Positions 26,836 to 35,650 of a stretch of DNA of 56,357 nucleotides are shown piece after piece (the first letter of the stretch is position 1; each line of letters starts with the position of its first letter). The stretch lies in NCBI GenBank assembly GCA_964580965.1, contig CAZOLZ010000008.1:1-56357 (forward strand). The letters run 5' to 3'. The DNA comes from CAIUKX01 sp964580965 (GTDB lineage: Bacteria > Bacteroidota > Bacteroidia > Flavobacteriales_D > Crocinitomicaceae). The position numbers and the translations under genes were made by a program. The notes below the pieces were generated by a model, which worked only from the letters and a program-made list of their open reading frames with translations, was not told where the DNA came from and did not search any database.

Positions 26836-28014
26836 ATGATAAGTAAACTATTGTTTGAAGGTCAAAATAAAAAACAACTTTTGATAGCTTCATTGGGGTT
26901 GTTTTTGGGAATTCTTTTTTTGTTAATCTCAATACATTATTGGGTGAAGATTCAAGAAATTGGAAAAGAAGGAGAAGTTTTAGGTACAAATACGCTTATT
27001 GTTCAGAAGAAAGTTTCGAATTCAAGTTCCTTAAAATTATCAAAAACAGATTTTTCTTTGAACGAAATTTTAAAAATTAAGTCAGAAAGTTTTATTAAGA
27101 ATGTTGCTCCAATCAAGAGTAATAATTTTAATGTTTCTTTTCAGACTTCAGATCCACTTGTTCCTTATTTTCGATCTGATATTTTTATTCAAGCATTAGA
27201 TAAGGAATTCTTAGATATTAAAATAAAGAATTGGACTTGGGATAGTGAGATAGATGAAGTTCCAATGATTATGCCTCGTGAGTTTTTGGTTATGTTAAAT
27301 ACATTTATGAGTGCTAAAGGCATACCTCAAGTTTCAGATGAATTGGCTAAAGAGATCAAATTTCAGTTTAAAATTTGGAATAAGAATAAGGTGAAATATT
27401 TTAATGTAAGGATTGTAGGTTTCACTAATGAAGTTAGCTCTGTTTTAGTTCCAATGGAGTTCATGGATTTTTCAGCTGCTAATTTTGGGGGTGAAGAATC
27501 TCAAAAGGTTACTCAAGTCATTATTCAAGGCAAAGAGGGTGAATTTGGATTAGTTGAAAAACTTTTAATTAAAAGAGGTTTAGAGCCTAAAAAATCTCAA
27601 CTTATAGTTGGTAGATTAAAAAGTGTAGTTCAAACACTTTTTATCGTTGTATTAATAATAGCTTTAACAACTTTATTACTTTCTAGTTTGATTCTAATTC
27701 AATTTTTACAATTGTTAGTTTCAAGGAATAGTTACAATATTCAAACTCTAATTCGCATAGGTTATGACCATAAAAAGATGATTAAATTATTTGTGAAATA
27801 TTTAGTTCTTTTCTTTGCTGCAGTTTCTTTTTTTACAATTTTAGTATTTGGATTGGTTAAATTTTCCATAGATGGATTGTTTCAAAAAGGAGGGTTATAT
27901 TTATCTAATTCATTTTCATTTTTGAGTCTGTTTATTTTATTTTTTGTGTTTTTATTATTTGTCATTTCTGTTTATCGAACAGCAAAAAAAGAGATTTTAA
28001 AACATTATCATTAA
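26836..28014 (+). CDS. FtsX/MacB-like ABC transporter permease
   Basis: Membrane partner of the preceding ATPase, 392 residues. The layout is one N-terminal membrane helix (about 16-36), a large periplasmic region to about residue 255, and then three helices (about 260-288, 315-342, 362-385). This is the MacB/LolCDE/FtsX type VII topology, used for mechanotransmission or for moving lipids and lipoproteins rather than for bulk import. No signal Cys or substrate motif can be read. The two-gene unit starts at 26191 and is followed by 85 bases without a gene. Confidence 0.8.
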   Translation: MISKLLFEGQNKKQLLIASLGLFLGILFLLISIHYWVKIQEIGKEGEVLGTNTLIVQKKVSNSSSLKLSKTDFSLNEILKIKSESFIKNVAPIKSNNFNVSFQTSDPLVPYFRSDIFIQALDKEFLDIKIKNWTWDSEIDEVPMIMPREFLVMLNTFMSAKGIPQVSDELAKEIKFQFKIWNKNKVKYFNVRIVGFTNEVSSVLVPMEFMDFSAANFGGEESQKVTQVIIQGKEGEFGLVEKLLIKRGLEPKKSQLIVGRLKSVVQTLFIVVLIIALTTLLLSSLILIQFLQLLVSRNSYNIQTLIRIGYDHKKMIKLFVKYLVLFFAAVSFFTILVFGLVKFSIDGLFQKGGLYLSNSFSFLSLFILFFVFLLFVISVYRTAKKEILKHYH

Positions 28015-28099
28015 TAATGTTAAAATAGTGTTAATTTTAGTGGCAATTTTAACTGGCGAAAACATTAATCATATTTTTGATAATTAAACTTTTTAAATT

Positions 28100-29629
28100 A
28101 TGAGACAAACGTTATTCATTTTTTTTAGCTTATTTATTTCTTTGGGGTTTTCTCAAAAATTAAAATTTAAACTTGAAGGAATAGAGGATACAACTATTTT
28201 TCTAGTTAAGTATTTAGGTAAAGGACTTTATTATGCAGATACAGCTGAAATGAAAAATTCATTTGTCGAATTTGATGGGAGTAAACAAGAAGCGGGAATG
28301 TTGGCAGTTTTGTTACCAGGTCAAAAATATTTTGAATTCATTTATGACAAAAAAGAAGTTCATTTGGAAACAAAATCACCAAATTTTGTTGAGACAATGA
28401 ATGTCAAAAAGTCAGAAGACAACAAAGTATTCTATGCATATCTTGATTTTTTAATCAAACAACGAAAAAGGAATAAAGAATTACAAGAAAAAAGAGATCA
28501 ATCTGAAAAAGATTCTGATGTTTATAACAAGATTCAAAATCAACTTTTGGCTTCAAAAAAAGAGTTGACTAAATATCAAAAAGAATTAGTAGAAACTAAT
28601 AAAGAACTTTTGGTTTCTAAAATATTAAAAATGGGAATTGATATCGAAATTCCAGAAGCCCCTAAAGATGAAAACGGGGATCAAATAGATTCATTGTTTA
28701 ATTACCATTATTACAGAGATCATTTCTTTGATAATTTTGATTTTACAGATGACCGTTTGGTTAATTCACCAATGTTTCATACTAGGTTAGAAGCTTATTT
28801 TAGTAAAAACATGTTAGTTCAACATTGGGATACCATAATCAAATATTCTTTTAAATTTTGTGATCAATTAGATCCTAAAAGTAAAGCTTTTCAATACAGT
28901 GTTGATTGGATTACAAATAACTTTGGTAAGAGTAAAATCATGGGAATGGATAAGGTCTTTGTTATGATGGGAGACCGCTATTATTGCTCTTTAAATGCTG
29001 AAGGTAAATCACCAGCATATTGGATGCCTGAAGATAGACTTGAGACTTTATGTGAGAATGTGAAAACAAATTTAAATTTAGTTATGGGGGTTAAACCTCC
29101 GAATATTATATTGAGAGATACAACGGATAGTAATTGGAAAGATTTTTACAGTCTGAATTCAGAATATACAGTATTATACTTTTGGGATCCTACTTGTGGT
29201 CATTGTAAAAAAACTACTCCTAAGATTCAAAAATTGTATGATGAAAAGTTTAAAACTAGGAATATTGAAGTTTTTGCAATAGGTAAAGCAACTGGTGATG
29301 ATTTTGAAAAATGGAAGAAGTTTATAAAAGATAATGGATTGACTTTTATTAATGTTGGCGTAACAGAAAGTTTATTCAAAGCAGCAACTGAAAATCCTTA
29401 TCAATTTATACCGAAATATACAACGATTGAATCATTAAATTATCAATCAACTTATGATATCTATTCTTCTCCTAGAGTTTTTGTTTTGGATAAGGATAAA
29501 AAAATAATTGCAAAACAAATTTCTGTATCTCAATTAGAGGACATGTTGGATCATCTTCAAAATATGAAAGATATTCCAAAGTTATTTCCTCCTGACCCTG
29601 AGGAAGATGCACAAATGCAAAAGCATTAA
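28100..29629 (+). CDS. Secreted TlpA-like thioredoxin-fold protein
   Basis: Exported 509-residue protein with a signal peptide ending near GFSQ (residue 19). The N-terminal part (about 20-115) resembles the DUF4369-type beta domain that precedes many Bacteroidota thioredoxins. Residues about 115-175 form a charged, probably coiled-coil helix. A long middle domain (DUF5106-like) follows. The C-terminal thioredoxin domain has Cys366-Gly-His-Cys369 in WDPTCGHCKK and a cis-Pro at 458 in YSSPRVF. Thiol-disulfide exchange in the periplasm is expected. A TATTTTTG box at 28072-28079 is a fair -7 element, and a terminator follows the gene, so it may be monocistronic. Confidence 0.85.
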   Translation: MRQTLFIFFSLFISLGFSQKLKFKLEGIEDTTIFLVKYLGKGLYYADTAEMKNSFVEFDGSKQEAGMLAVLLPGQKYFEFIYDKKEVHLETKSPNFVETMNVKKSEDNKVFYAYLDFLIKQRKRNKELQEKRDQSEKDSDVYNKIQNQLLASKKELTKYQKELVETNKELLVSKILKMGIDIEIPEAPKDENGDQIDSLFNYHYYRDHFFDNFDFTDDRLVNSPMFHTRLEAYFSKNMLVQHWDTIIKYSFKFCDQLDPKSKAFQYSVDWITNNFGKSKIMGMDKVFVMMGDRYYCSLNAEGKSPAYWMPEDRLETLCENVKTNLNLVMGVKPPNIILRDTTDSNWKDFYSLNSEYTVLYFWDPTCGHCKKTTPKIQKLYDEKFKTRNIEVFAIGKATGDDFEKWKKFIKDNGLTFINVGVTESLFKAATENPYQFIPKYTTIESLNYQSTYDIYSSPRVFVLDKDKKIIAKQISVSQLEDMLDHLQNMKDIPKLFPPDPEEDAQMQKH

Positions 29630-29639
29630 TTTATGGTAA

Positions 29640-29669
29640 AGAGAGCTAAATTTATTAGCTCTTTTTTTT
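29640..29669 (+). terminator. Rho-independent terminator after the TlpA-like gene
   Basis: Stem AGAGCTAA (29642-29649) and TTAGCTCT (29655-29662) enclose a five-base loop and are followed by a T run to 29669. Confidence 0.88.
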
Positions 29670-29686
29670 AATATTTAATTTAAATA

Positions 29687-32659
29687 ATGACTCACTTAAA
29701 ATACCTTGTGGTAGTTTTTTTATCGACTTTTTCGATATGTGCTCAACAAAATTATTGGCAACAAAAAGTAGATTACAAAATAGAAGTAGAATTAAATGAT
29801 GAAAAACATGAGGTTTATGGTTTTGAATCATTTAATTATTCAAACAACTCTTCAGATACACTTTTCTTTATTTATATTCATTTATGGCCAAATGCTTATA
29901 AAAATGAAAAGACCCCTTTAGGTAAACAACTCTGGGAAAATAATAATCAAATTCTTAGATACGGAGGAAATAAAAAAAGGGGTTTTATAGATAGCCTTGA
30001 CTTCAAAGTAAACGAAGAGCACGTTAAAGTTGATTTTGAAGAAGTTGACATCTGTAAATTGATATTGAATAATCCACTTTTACCAAATCAATCTTTAGAA
30101 GTTTCAACACCATTTCGAGTTAAAATACCAAGTGGTGAAATTTCAAGAATGGGCCATATAGGTCAGTCTTATCAACTAACTCAATGGTATCCTAAACCTG
30201 CTGTATATGATACAAAAGGTTGGAATCAAATATCTTATCTAAATCAAGGTGAATTTTATTCAGAATTTGGATCTTTTGATGTAAAAATTAAAGTACCATC
30301 AAATTATGTCGTAGGTGCTACAGGAGATCTTCAAAATAAAGAGGAGAATGAGTTTTTAGATTCTTTAGTTGAAGTTACAAATTTAAGATTTAAAAATGGG
30401 GAGTACGCTAAGAATTTTTTTGAGACCCCCATTTCATCAAAATCATTTAAGATATTACACTACAGGCAAGAGAATGTACATGATTTTGCATGGTTTGCAG
30501 ATAAGTCTTACCAAGTACAAAAAGGGGAGGTTGAATTACCACATACAGGAAAAATAGTTACTACATGGGCTATGTTTACTCCTAATAATGCTTTAATGTG
30601 GCAAAACTCTATTGAGTATTTGAATGATGCTACATACTATTATTCTTTATGGAATGGTGATTACCCATATAATCATGTCACAGCTGTTGATGGAACGATT
30701 AGCGCAGGAGGAGGTATGGAGTATCCTAACATCACAGTGATTGGTGACGTTTATTCAAAAAGAGCTCTTGAAGTAGTTATTGTTCATGAAGTAGGTCATA
30801 ATTGGTTTTATGGAATTTTAGGATCAAATGAACGAGTTCATGGATGGATGGATGAAGGATTGAATTCGTTTAATGAAGACCGTTATTTTATGACAAAGTA
30901 TCCTAATAATACAGATTTATCCGATAATGTATCTGGAGATGTTTTTCATTTTGAAAATCTTAACTACCATGATAACAGTGATTTTGCATTTAATATTATG
31001 ATGATGTTAGGGGAAGATCAACCAATAGAAACACACTCAAGATGTTTTTCAGGATTGAATTATGGTTTTGTGATGTATAAAAAATCAAGTTTAGTTTTTC
31101 ATTATTTAAAGTCTTATTTAGGAGATGAGGTGTTTGATGAATGTATGCGAGAGTATTATACGTCTTGGCATTACAAACATCCTGGACCATTGGATTTAAA
31201 AGATATTTTTGAGCGAGTTTCAGGAAAGAGTTTAGATTGGCTTTTTAAAGATTTAATTCAAACTACAAATCATTTAGATTATAAAATTAAGCGTATCAAA
31301 TCAAATGAAGAGGAATTAACTGTTAAGGTTAAAAATAAAGGACAAGTCAATGGTCCAATTCCTTTTTCTTTAGTAAGGGGAGATTCAATTTTAAAAACTT
31401 ATTGGTTGGAAGATACAAATAAGGTAACTTTTCCTAAAATTGATTTTGATAAAATAATTGTGGATTATTACAAACAAATCCCAGAGATTAATCGTCAAAA
31501 TAATGAATGGAAGAAAAAAGGTTTGTTTCATAAATTTGAACCCTTAAAATTTGATTATCTTTTAGGTCAGAATGATCGAAGTAAGTCAAATTTATTTTGG
31601 ACACCTATTGTTACAGGGAATTTATATGACCGAACATCTTTAGGTTTGTTGTTACATAATTACACAATCCCTATTCCTCGTTTATCATTTGTAATGATGC
31701 CTTCATACTCATTTAATAAAAGGAAAATTAGAGGGTTTTCAGATTTAAATTATTTATTCTTGCCTAAAGCAAAATTAAAGACATTAAAGCTAGGGGTTTC
31801 TATACAAAGTTTCGGGAATAAAAGTTATGTATTTGGAATGAATTCTTCTTCTTATTTTAATGTATCTCCTTATGTGTTTTCAAAAATTGGAAACAGAAAA
31901 TACTCATCAAGATATAATCATTCCTTGTTAATACGAGGAGCATTTAATAATAATTTTGATAGGACCTTGATTAATCAAAATAAAAAAGAAATAGGAGGTT
32001 TTATCAAGTTCTCATCTAAATATACATCAGCTGACCATCGTGCCAATTTGATTTTTAGGAACGATTACATTCAGGGGGAAAATATTAGTGGTAAATTAGG
32101 AAGGTTTTCAGCAGCGTGTAATTATTCGTATCGATATGCTAAAAATGAATACAAAAGTTGGATTTATTTTAGAGCATATTTTGGGACTAATTATTTATTT
32201 CAAGAAAGTGAATTAGACCCCAATAGATATCAAATTAGCTTAGGGGGTATGAATGGTTTACAAGATTTTTTTTATGAAAATGTTTATTTTGCAAGAACAA
32301 GTAATTCAGGGAGTTGGTCTAATCAGCAAATTTCTAGTATGGGAGATTTTAAAACAAATTCTAACCTAATTTTATCTCAATATTGGTTAGGGACCTTTAA
32401 TACCTATTTTCAATTACCAGCAAAGTTAAATTTTATAGGAGTGTTCTGTGATTATGGTTTAGTTAAACAAAATGATAAAAGTTTACTTTCACATGTTAAT
32501 ACTGGATTAGGCATTCGATTAGCTGATTATTTTGGAATATATTTCCCTCTTTATAATTCATTAGGCACATCAAGTTTTTACAAAAGTTACCAGCAAAACA
32601 TTAGGTTGACTTTAAAACTGAACATAATTAATGAAGGATTTAGATTACCTAATCTATAA
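29687..32659 (+). CDS. M1 family metallopeptidase with barrel-like C-terminal region
   Basis: Zinc peptidase of the gluzincin M1 family, 990 residues, with a signal peptide ending near ICAQ (residue 19). The active site is HEVGHNW with His367, Glu368 and His371. The third ligand is Glu390, 18 residues after the last His, exactly the HExxH-X18-E pattern. GGGMEYPN near 342 stands where the exopeptidase GAMEN motif occurs. After a beta domain ending about residue 600, the last 350 residues consist of alternating aromatic/polar strands (SLGLLLHNYTIPIP, SWIYFRAYFGTNYLF), like an outer-membrane barrel. That part is interpretation, but it would anchor the peptidase at the outer membrane. Confidence 0.88.
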   Translation: MTHLKYLVVVFLSTFSICAQQNYWQQKVDYKIEVELNDEKHEVYGFESFNYSNNSSDTLFFIYIHLWPNAYKNEKTPLGKQLWENNNQILRYGGNKKRGFIDSLDFKVNEEHVKVDFEEVDICKLILNNPLLPNQSLEVSTPFRVKIPSGEISRMGHIGQSYQLTQWYPKPAVYDTKGWNQISYLNQGEFYSEFGSFDVKIKVPSNYVVGATGDLQNKEENEFLDSLVEVTNLRFKNGEYAKNFFETPISSKSFKILHYRQENVHDFAWFADKSYQVQKGEVELPHTGKIVTTWAMFTPNNALMWQNSIEYLNDATYYYSLWNGDYPYNHVTAVDGTISAGGGMEYPNITVIGDVYSKRALEVVIVHEVGHNWFYGILGSNERVHGWMDEGLNSFNEDRYFMTKYPNNTDLSDNVSGDVFHFENLNYHDNSDFAFNIMMMLGEDQPIETHSRCFSGLNYGFVMYKKSSLVFHYLKSYLGDEVFDECMREYYTSWHYKHPGPLDLKDIFERVSGKSLDWLFKDLIQTTNHLDYKIKRIKSNEEELTVKVKNKGQVNGPIPFSLVRGDSILKTYWLEDTNKVTFPKIDFDKIIVDYYKQIPEINRQNNEWKKKGLFHKFEPLKFDYLLGQNDRSKSNLFWTPIVTGNLYDRTSLGLLLHNYTIPIPRLSFVMMPSYSFNKRKIRGFSDLNYLFLPKAKLKTLKLGVSIQSFGNKSYVFGMNSSSYFNVSPYVFSKIGNRKYSSRYNHSLLIRGAFNNNFDRTLINQNKKEIGGFIKFSSKYTSADHRANLIFRNDYIQGENISGKLGRFSAACNYSYRYAKNEYKSWIYFRAYFGTNYLFQESELDPNRYQISLGGMNGLQDFFYENVYFARTSNSGSWSNQQISSMGDFKTNSNLILSQYWLGTFNTYFQLPAKLNFIGVFCDYGLVKQNDKSLLSHVNTGLGIRLADYFGIYFPLYNSLGTSSFYKSYQQNIRLTLKLNIINEGFRLPNL

Positions 32660-32698
32660 AATAATCTTAATTTAGTTGTAGATTTTAAATTGAATATA

Positions 32699-33991
32699 AT
32701 GAAGTACGAAAGAATAGATAGTCAGTTGTTTATCCATAATCGTAAAAGGTTTATAGAGCAGATGGAAGAAAATGCAGTTGCAATTTTTAATTCCAATGAT
32801 ATCTATCCAATTAGTGCTGATAGCACAATGCCTTTTCAGCAGCATAGAGATATTTTTCACCTTTCAGGAGTTGATCAAGAGGAGAGTATTTTGGTACTAT
32901 GTCCAAATTGTAAAGAAGAACATCACAGAGAGATACTTTTTTTAAGAGAAACGAATGAGCATATTGCAGTATGGGAAGGTGAAAAATTAACAAAAGACAG
33001 CGCTTTCGAAGTTTCTGGAATTAAATCGGTTTATTGGTTAAATCAATTTGATACAATCATTAATCAGTTAATGGTACAAACTGATAAAATTTACTTCAAC
33101 ACGAACGAACATTTACGAGCAGATACATCTGTTGAAACAAGAGAAGATCGTTTTATCAATCAATTTAAACAAAAATATCCAGCACATTCTGTTAGAAAAA
33201 GTGCTCCAATTATGCATAGAATTCGTTCGATAAAACATGATGTTGAAATTGCATTGATGCAAAACGCGTGTAACATTACTGAAGCAGGATTTAGAAGGTT
33301 ATTAAATTATACAAAACCAGATGTATGGGAATATGAGTTAGAAGCAGAGTTAATTCATGAATTTGTAAGAAATCGTTCCAAAGGCTTTGCATATACACCA
33401 ATTATTGCGTCTGGTAAAAATGCTTGTGTTCTTCATTACATAGAAAATAACCAACAATGTAAAAATGGAGATTTGATACTATTAGATGTTGGTGCAGAAT
33501 ATGCTAATTATTCGTCTGATTTAACAAGGGTGATTCCTGTAAACGGGAGATTTACTGATAGACAAAAATCTGTTTATAATGCTGTTTTACATGTAAAAAA
33601 AGAAGCTGAAAAGATGTTGGTTCCGGGAACATTTATTCCAGATTACCATAAAGAAGTAGGTTTAATAATGCAGGATCAACTTTTAAACTTGGGATTATTA
33701 GACAAAACAGACATTAAAAATCAAGATCCAAATTGGCCTGCGTATAAAAAATATTTCATGCATGGAACTTCACACTTTATTGGTTTGGACACTCATGACG
33801 TTGGGATTGCAAATGAGCCAATTAAAGCTGGTATGGTATTTACATGTGAACCGGGTATTTATATTCCCAAGGAAAATTTAGGTGTTCGATTAGAAGATGA
33901 CCTGGTTATTCAAGAAACAGGAGAACCATTTAATTTGATGAAAAATATACCTATTGAAATTGATGAAATAGAAGGTTTGATGAATGCTTAA
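32699..33991 (+). CDS. Xaa-Pro aminopeptidase (aminopeptidase P, M24B)
   Basis: Removes an N-terminal residue preceding proline. It has 430 residues when started at ATG 32699 (MKYERIDSQLFIHNRKRF), preferred over an upstream TTG at 32690. The N-terminal creatinase-like domain is followed by the pita-bread metallopeptidase domain. Metal ligands are readable: two Asp in LLDVGAEYANYSSDLTR, His in HGTSHFIGLDTHD, Glu in CEPGIYIP and Glu in RLEDDLVI. No export signal is present, so it acts in the cytoplasm. Its last codons overlap the hydrolase gene by eight bases. Confidence 0.92.
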   Translation: MKYERIDSQLFIHNRKRFIEQMEENAVAIFNSNDIYPISADSTMPFQQHRDIFHLSGVDQEESILVLCPNCKEEHHREILFLRETNEHIAVWEGEKLTKDSAFEVSGIKSVYWLNQFDTIINQLMVQTDKIYFNTNEHLRADTSVETREDRFINQFKQKYPAHSVRKSAPIMHRIRSIKHDVEIALMQNACNITEAGFRRLLNYTKPDVWEYELEAELIHEFVRNRSKGFAYTPIIASGKNACVLHYIENNQQCKNGDLILLDVGAEYANYSSDLTRVIPVNGRFTDRQKSVYNAVLHVKKEAEKMLVPGTFIPDYHKEVGLIMQDQLLNLGLLDKTDIKNQDPNWPAYKKYFMHGTSHFIGLDTHDVGIANEPIKAGMVFTCEPGIYIPKENLGVRLEDDLVIQETGEPFNLMKNIPIEIDEIEGLMNA

Positions 33992-34748
33992 TTTCAAAAT
34001 TATAAATCCTGATAAAGGTAAAAATGCCATTGTTTTTTTACATGGTTTTTTAGAGTCTATTACGATGTGGGATTATTTACCTCTTATTAATTTGGATTGT
34101 CCTGCAATTTTGATTGACTTACCTGGTCATGGGAAATCAATTTTGGAAGATGATTCATTTCCAAATTTAGATTTTTACGCCAGTGAAGTTTCAACTTTAC
34201 TTAATGAACTAGATTACGAAATCACAAGTTTAGTTGGACATTCTATGGGAGGTTATGTTTCTTTATTACTGAAAGAAAGACACTTTAGTTTAAGCTCTTT
34301 AGTGCTTTTAAATTCAAATTTTTGGTCAGACTCTGAACAAAAGAAAAAAGATAGAGTGAGAGTTGCAGATATTGTTTTAAAAAATAAAAATCTTTTTATT
34401 AAAGAAGCAATACCTAATCTATTTATAGATCCAAAGTTAAATAATGATAAAGTTCAAAAAATGATACATGAAACTTCATGTATGGATTCTTTTTCCATTT
34501 CATATGCTTCATTAGCCATGCGAGATCGTAAAGACTTTTCTCAATCAAAAATTTTATCAAATGATGTGTTGATTATACAAGGAGAAAAAGATAAAACTGT
34601 GATATGTGATGAAATGAAAATAAAATGTCAAGATTTAAAGGTTGAATTGGAAATTATAGATGAGGTTGGACATATGGCTCACATTGAAAATTCTTTAATA
34701 GTTTTTGATTTAATCCAAAAACATTTTTCCAAACATTTTAAATGTTAG
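33984..34748 (+). CDS. Alpha/beta fold hydrolase
   Basis: Cytoplasmic hydrolase of 254 residues. The nucleophile elbow is GHSMGG with Ser87. The oxyanion segment HGF (20-22) follows a hydrophobic strand. The acidic residue is probably the Asp of IQGEKDKT, and the catalytic His is in VGHMAHIE. The cap region is short. Family members include esterases and MenH-like enzymes, and the sequence does not allow a substrate call. It overlaps the aminopeptidase P gene by eight bases, so the two are co-translated. A 116-base gap separates it from the regulator. Confidence 0.83.
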   Translation: MLNFKIINPDKGKNAIVFLHGFLESITMWDYLPLINLDCPAILIDLPGHGKSILEDDSFPNLDFYASEVSTLLNELDYEITSLVGHSMGGYVSLLLKERHFSLSSLVLLNSNFWSDSEQKKKDRVRVADIVLKNKNLFIKEAIPNLFIDPKLNNDKVQKMIHETSCMDSFSISYASLAMRDRKDFSQSKILSNDVLIIQGEKDKTVICDEMKIKCQDLKVELEIIDEVGHMAHIENSLIVFDLIQKHFSKHFKC

Positions 34749-34864
34749 TTTTATTGATTAGAATTGTTTTTTTTATAAGTTAAATGTTTGATATTACTTT
34801 TATTCAGTTCTTTAACTATATGTGTAATTAAAATAAAGTGTTAAATTGTATTTAGCAAAAACTT

Positions 34865-35650
34865 ATGACTATGAAATTAAAAGCATTAATAGTTGATGAT
34901 GAAGAATTCGCACGAAAGAATTTAATTTTACTTTTAGAAGATTATTGTCCTCAGATAGAAGTTATTGGAGAAGCTTCAAGAAAAGAAAAAGCCAAAAGTT
35001 TAATTGAATCTTTAAAGCCAGATGTTGTTTTTTTAGATATCAGAATGCCATCTGGAATTGAAGGTTTCGAATTACTAGAGGAAATAGATGAAAAAGACTT
35101 TTTAGTTGTCTTTGTTACAGCATTTAAAGACTTTGCAATTAAAGCTTTTAATGCAAATGCAGCTTATTATATATTAAAACCAATAGATATTGATGAGTTG
35201 TTAAAGGCTGTAGGTAAAATAGAAGAAACAAAAAAGGTGTTTAATGAGCATCCTCAAAATTATTCCACTTATTATAAGTCGCTTAAAAATTTATCGGATA
35301 ATTTAACAAAAAATAAACCTGTAAATAGAATTGCGATTAGTCATACAAAAGGTTTGAAAATCATAGAAGATGATACAATAGTTCATTTAGAAGCAAGTGG
35401 AAATTGTACAACAATTTATTTTGAAGATGGAACAAGGTATTTAGATACAAGGACTTTAAAAGTTTATGAAAACATCCTAGATTCTTCAAAGTTTTGTAGA
35501 GTTCATAAATCTCATATTATTAACTTAAATAGATTAACAGGTTATTTACACGAGGATGGACATTTTGCTCTTCTCAAAGGAGATATTCAAATACCAGTTG
35601 CAAGGAATCGTGTTACAGATTTTGTTAAGATGTTAAAAGATGCCTATTAA
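34865..35650 (+). CDS. LytTR family response regulator
   Basis: Two-component DNA-binding regulator of 261 residues. The receiver domain spans about 5-125, with the acidic pocket Asp11-Asp12, the phosphoacceptor Asp58 in VVFLDIRMPSG, Thr84 and Lys105 in YYILKP. The LytTR DNA-binding domain spans about 155-258, with the typical RIAISHTKGLKIIEDDTIVHLEASGN start segments and FCRVHKSHIINL. It is followed with no gap by its likely partner kinase at 35651. An in-frame ATG at 34871 is an alternative start. Target promoters are not identifiable from this window. Confidence 0.93.
   Translation: MTMKLKALIVDDEEFARKNLILLLEDYCPQIEVIGEASRKEKAKSLIESLKPDVVFLDIRMPSGIEGFELLEEIDEKDFLVVFVTAFKDFAIKAFNANAAYYILKPIDIDELLKAVGKIEETKKVFNEHPQNYSTYYKSLKNLSDNLTKNKPVNRIAISHTKGLKIIEDDTIVHLEASGNCTTIYFEDGTRYLDTRTLKVYENILDSSKFCRVHKSHIINLNRLTGYLHEDGHFALLKGDIQIPVARNRVTDFVKMLKDAY

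Noticed and set aside
34742..34760. Palindromic ACATTTTAAATGT at the end of the hydrolase gene as terminator
   Set aside because: The loop would be too small or the stem too weak, and the T run after it is broken.
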